Positions 6,534-7,503 of a stretch of DNA of 7,503 nt are shown piece after piece. The notes under the pieces were generated by a model, which ran no database searches, had not been told where the DNA came from, and was given only the letters and a program-made list of their open reading frames with translations. The translations under genes were made by a program, and so were the position numbers. The stretch is from Oscillospiraceae bacterium. GTDB lineage: Bacteria > Bacillota > Clostridia > Oscillospirales > Oscillospiraceae. The stretch covers positions 1 through 7,503 of the forward strand of contig JAISDV010000212.1 of NCBI GenBank assembly GCA_031264545.1. Reading direction: 5' to 3'. How positions within the stretch are numbered: the first letter of the stretch is position 1; the number at the start of each line of letters is the position of its first letter.

Positions 6534-6592
6534 GGAGGCCTAAAACGATGGTAAGCGCAGGAGCATTCCTGCGCCTGCCGGACACCCGATGA
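6534..6592 (+). other. Mini-ORF of 14 codons with a consensus Shine-Dalgarno
   Basis: Three bases after the CoA-transferase stop codon begins GGAGG (6534-6538), followed after nine bases by ATG at 6548. The short frame (MVSAGAFLRLPDTR) stops at 6590-6592, and its stop overlaps the ATG at 6589 of a second mini-ORF as ATGA. The whole hairpin at 6555-6574 lies inside it. It could be a translated leader controlling the acyl-CoA dehydrogenase, a remnant of a lost gene, or chance. Translation is not proven. Confidence 0.3.
6555..6574 (+). repeat. Perfect hairpin between CoA-transferase and acyl-CoA dehydrogenase
   Basis: GCGCAGGA pairs over all eight bases with TCCTGCGC around the loop GCAT. No T-run follows (CTGCCGG instead), so it is not an intrinsic terminator on either strand. 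As an mRNA stem it could block 3' exonucleases and set differential expression of the two genes, or modulate translation of the mini-ORF that contains it. Confidence 0.6.
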
Positions 6593-6612
6593 AAAGGAAG
6601 GAACAGACATGA
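6589..6612 (+). other. Seven-codon mini-ORF coupled to the acyl-CoA dehydrogenase start
   Basis: ATG at 6589 opens MKRKEQT and stops at TGA 6610-6612, which overlaps the acyl-CoA dehydrogenase ATG (6609) as ATGA. Its own coding sequence contains the purine-rich ribosome binding site AAGGAAGGA (6594-6602) of the downstream gene, so ribosomes here would either compete for that site or re-initiate. It may simply be chance in a purine-rich spacer. Confidence 0.2.
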
Positions 6613-7503
6613 GCTTTGTTATGACTGACGAACAAAAAGACCTGCAGGCAATGGTGCGGCAATTTGTCGAAAAAGAATTGACGCCGATTGTCAAGGAGTA
6701 CGACCTCAAAGGAGAGTTCCCGGCCGGCGTCTATAAAAAGGCTGTCGAAATGGGCCTCCACATGCTTGGCGTGGAACCAAAGTACGGCGGCTCTGGCCTC
6801 GATATGCTGACCCGCGTGATCGTAAACGAGGAAATCGGCAGAGGGGACGCGGGCTTTGCCGTGGCGATGGGCGCAAATCATCTGGCCGCGACCGCGGCCG
6901 AGCTTGCCGGTGCCGAGGAGCAGCGCAGAAAATACTACGACGTCATCGGCCCCGGCGGTCTCGCGGCCTTCTGCCTGACTGAGGCGGAGGCCGGCTCCGA
7001 CGCGGGCTCCCTGAGGACGACCGCCGTCAGGATCGGCGGCGAGTATGTGCTCAACGGAACAAAGTGCTTCATTACCAACGGCGGCCTCGCCGGTATCTAC
7101 ACCGTCTTTGCGGTCACGGATAAGGAAAAGGGCAAACGGGGCATCTCCTGCTTCATGGTCGAACGCGACCGCCCGGGCGTATCGGCGGGCAAGGAAGAGG
7201 ACAAAATGGGCATCCGTCTTTCAAACACCACCGAGGTCGTGCTGCAGGACGTGAAGATCCCCGCCGCCAACCTCATCGGGCAGGAAGGCGCGGGCTATAA
7301 GCTTGCGATGATGACCCTAGACAGGACCCGGATTTCCGGTTCAGTCGCGGCGGTGGGCCTTTGCCAGGCGGCCATTGACCTCTCCGTGCGCTATGCCGGG
7401 GAGCGGCAGACCTTCGGGACCCCGCTCTCCGGAAACCAGGCGATCCAGTTTATGCTGGCCGACATGGAGATCCAGACCCAAGCCGCCCGTATGCTCATCC
7501 ACA
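6609..7503 (+). CDS. Acyl-CoA dehydrogenase, 3' end cut by window edge
   Basis: FAD-dependent enzyme oxidising an acyl-CoA to the 2-enoyl-CoA, or reducing the enoyl-CoA in anaerobes, exchanging electrons with an electron-transfer flavoprotein. There are 298 residues visible of about 380. The N-terminal helical domain starts MSFVMTDEQKDLQAMVRQFV. Signature FCLTEAEAGSDAG (121-133), FITNGG (154-159), the beta-domain, then LDRTR (237-241) and RQTFG (266-270) follow in family order. The position where isovaleryl-CoA dehydrogenase carries its catalytic Glu is Thr240. The base is therefore expected in the unseen C-terminal part, as in short- and medium-chain enzymes. AAGGAAGGA ends six bases before the ATG. 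It lies 77 nt behind the CoA-transferase and is probably in the same operon. No etfAB genes are in the window. Substrate cannot be assigned. Confidence 0.94.
   Translation, partial: MSFVMTDEQKDLQAMVRQFVEKELTPIVKEYDLKGEFPAGVYKKAVEMGLHMLGVEPKYGGSGLDMLTRVIVNEEIGRGDAGFAVAMGANHLAATAAELAGAEEQRRKYYDVIGPGGLAAFCLTEAEAGSDAGSLRTTAVRIGGEYVLNGTKCFITNGGLAGIYTVFAVTDKEKGKRGISCFMVERDRPGVSAGKEEDKMGIRLSNTTEVVLQDVKIPAANLIGQEGAGYKLAMMTLDRTRISGSVAAVGLCQAAIDLSVRYAGERQTFGTPLSGNQAIQFMLADMEIQTQAARMLIH

Overview
The window looks like part of a chromosomal catabolic locus from a moderately GC-rich anaerobic Firmicute, most likely an Oscillospiraceae/Eubacteriales-type gut or sediment organism. This is inferred from strong Shine-Dalgarno sequences, GTG and TTG starts, GC-rich genes beside a very AT-rich intergenic region, and the enzyme families present. 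The species cannot be named from the sequence alone.

Layout. Positions 3-3067 (+) hold a 5'-truncated 3-hydroxyacyl-CoA dehydrogenase, a crotonase-family protein with PaaG-like active-site motifs, and a GntP-like permease. The gaps between them are short (53 and 66 nt), so they are probably one operon. Positions 3142-5094 (-) hold a convergent 650-residue sigma-54-dependent activator (PrpR-N, PAS, AAA+ and Fis-type HTH), with an intrinsic terminator just beyond its end. Positions 5095-5319 form an AT-rich divergent control region with a good sigma-70-type promoter for the regulator, several short dyads and repeats, and no canonical -24/-12 promoter. Positions 5320-7503 (+) hold a class III CoA-transferase resembling the FldA/HadA group, a 77-nt spacer carrying a perfect hairpin and two overlapping mini-ORFs, and an acyl-CoA dehydrogenase cut by the right edge.

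How the parts fit. The genes suggest uptake of a carboxylate (permease), activation by CoA transfer, alpha,beta oxidation or the reverse reduction of the enoyl-CoA (acyl-CoA dehydrogenase), double-bond isomerisation or hydration (crotonase), and 3-hydroxyacyl-CoA oxidation. The sigma-54 activator is the probable substrate-responsive switch. The set recalls the cai (carnitine) logic of CoA-transferase, acyl-CoA dehydrogenase, crotonase and transporter, but adds a hydroxyacyl-CoA dehydrogenase and uses a different permease family. The substrate is unknown. No mobile element, CRISPR array, tRNA or rRNA was seen.
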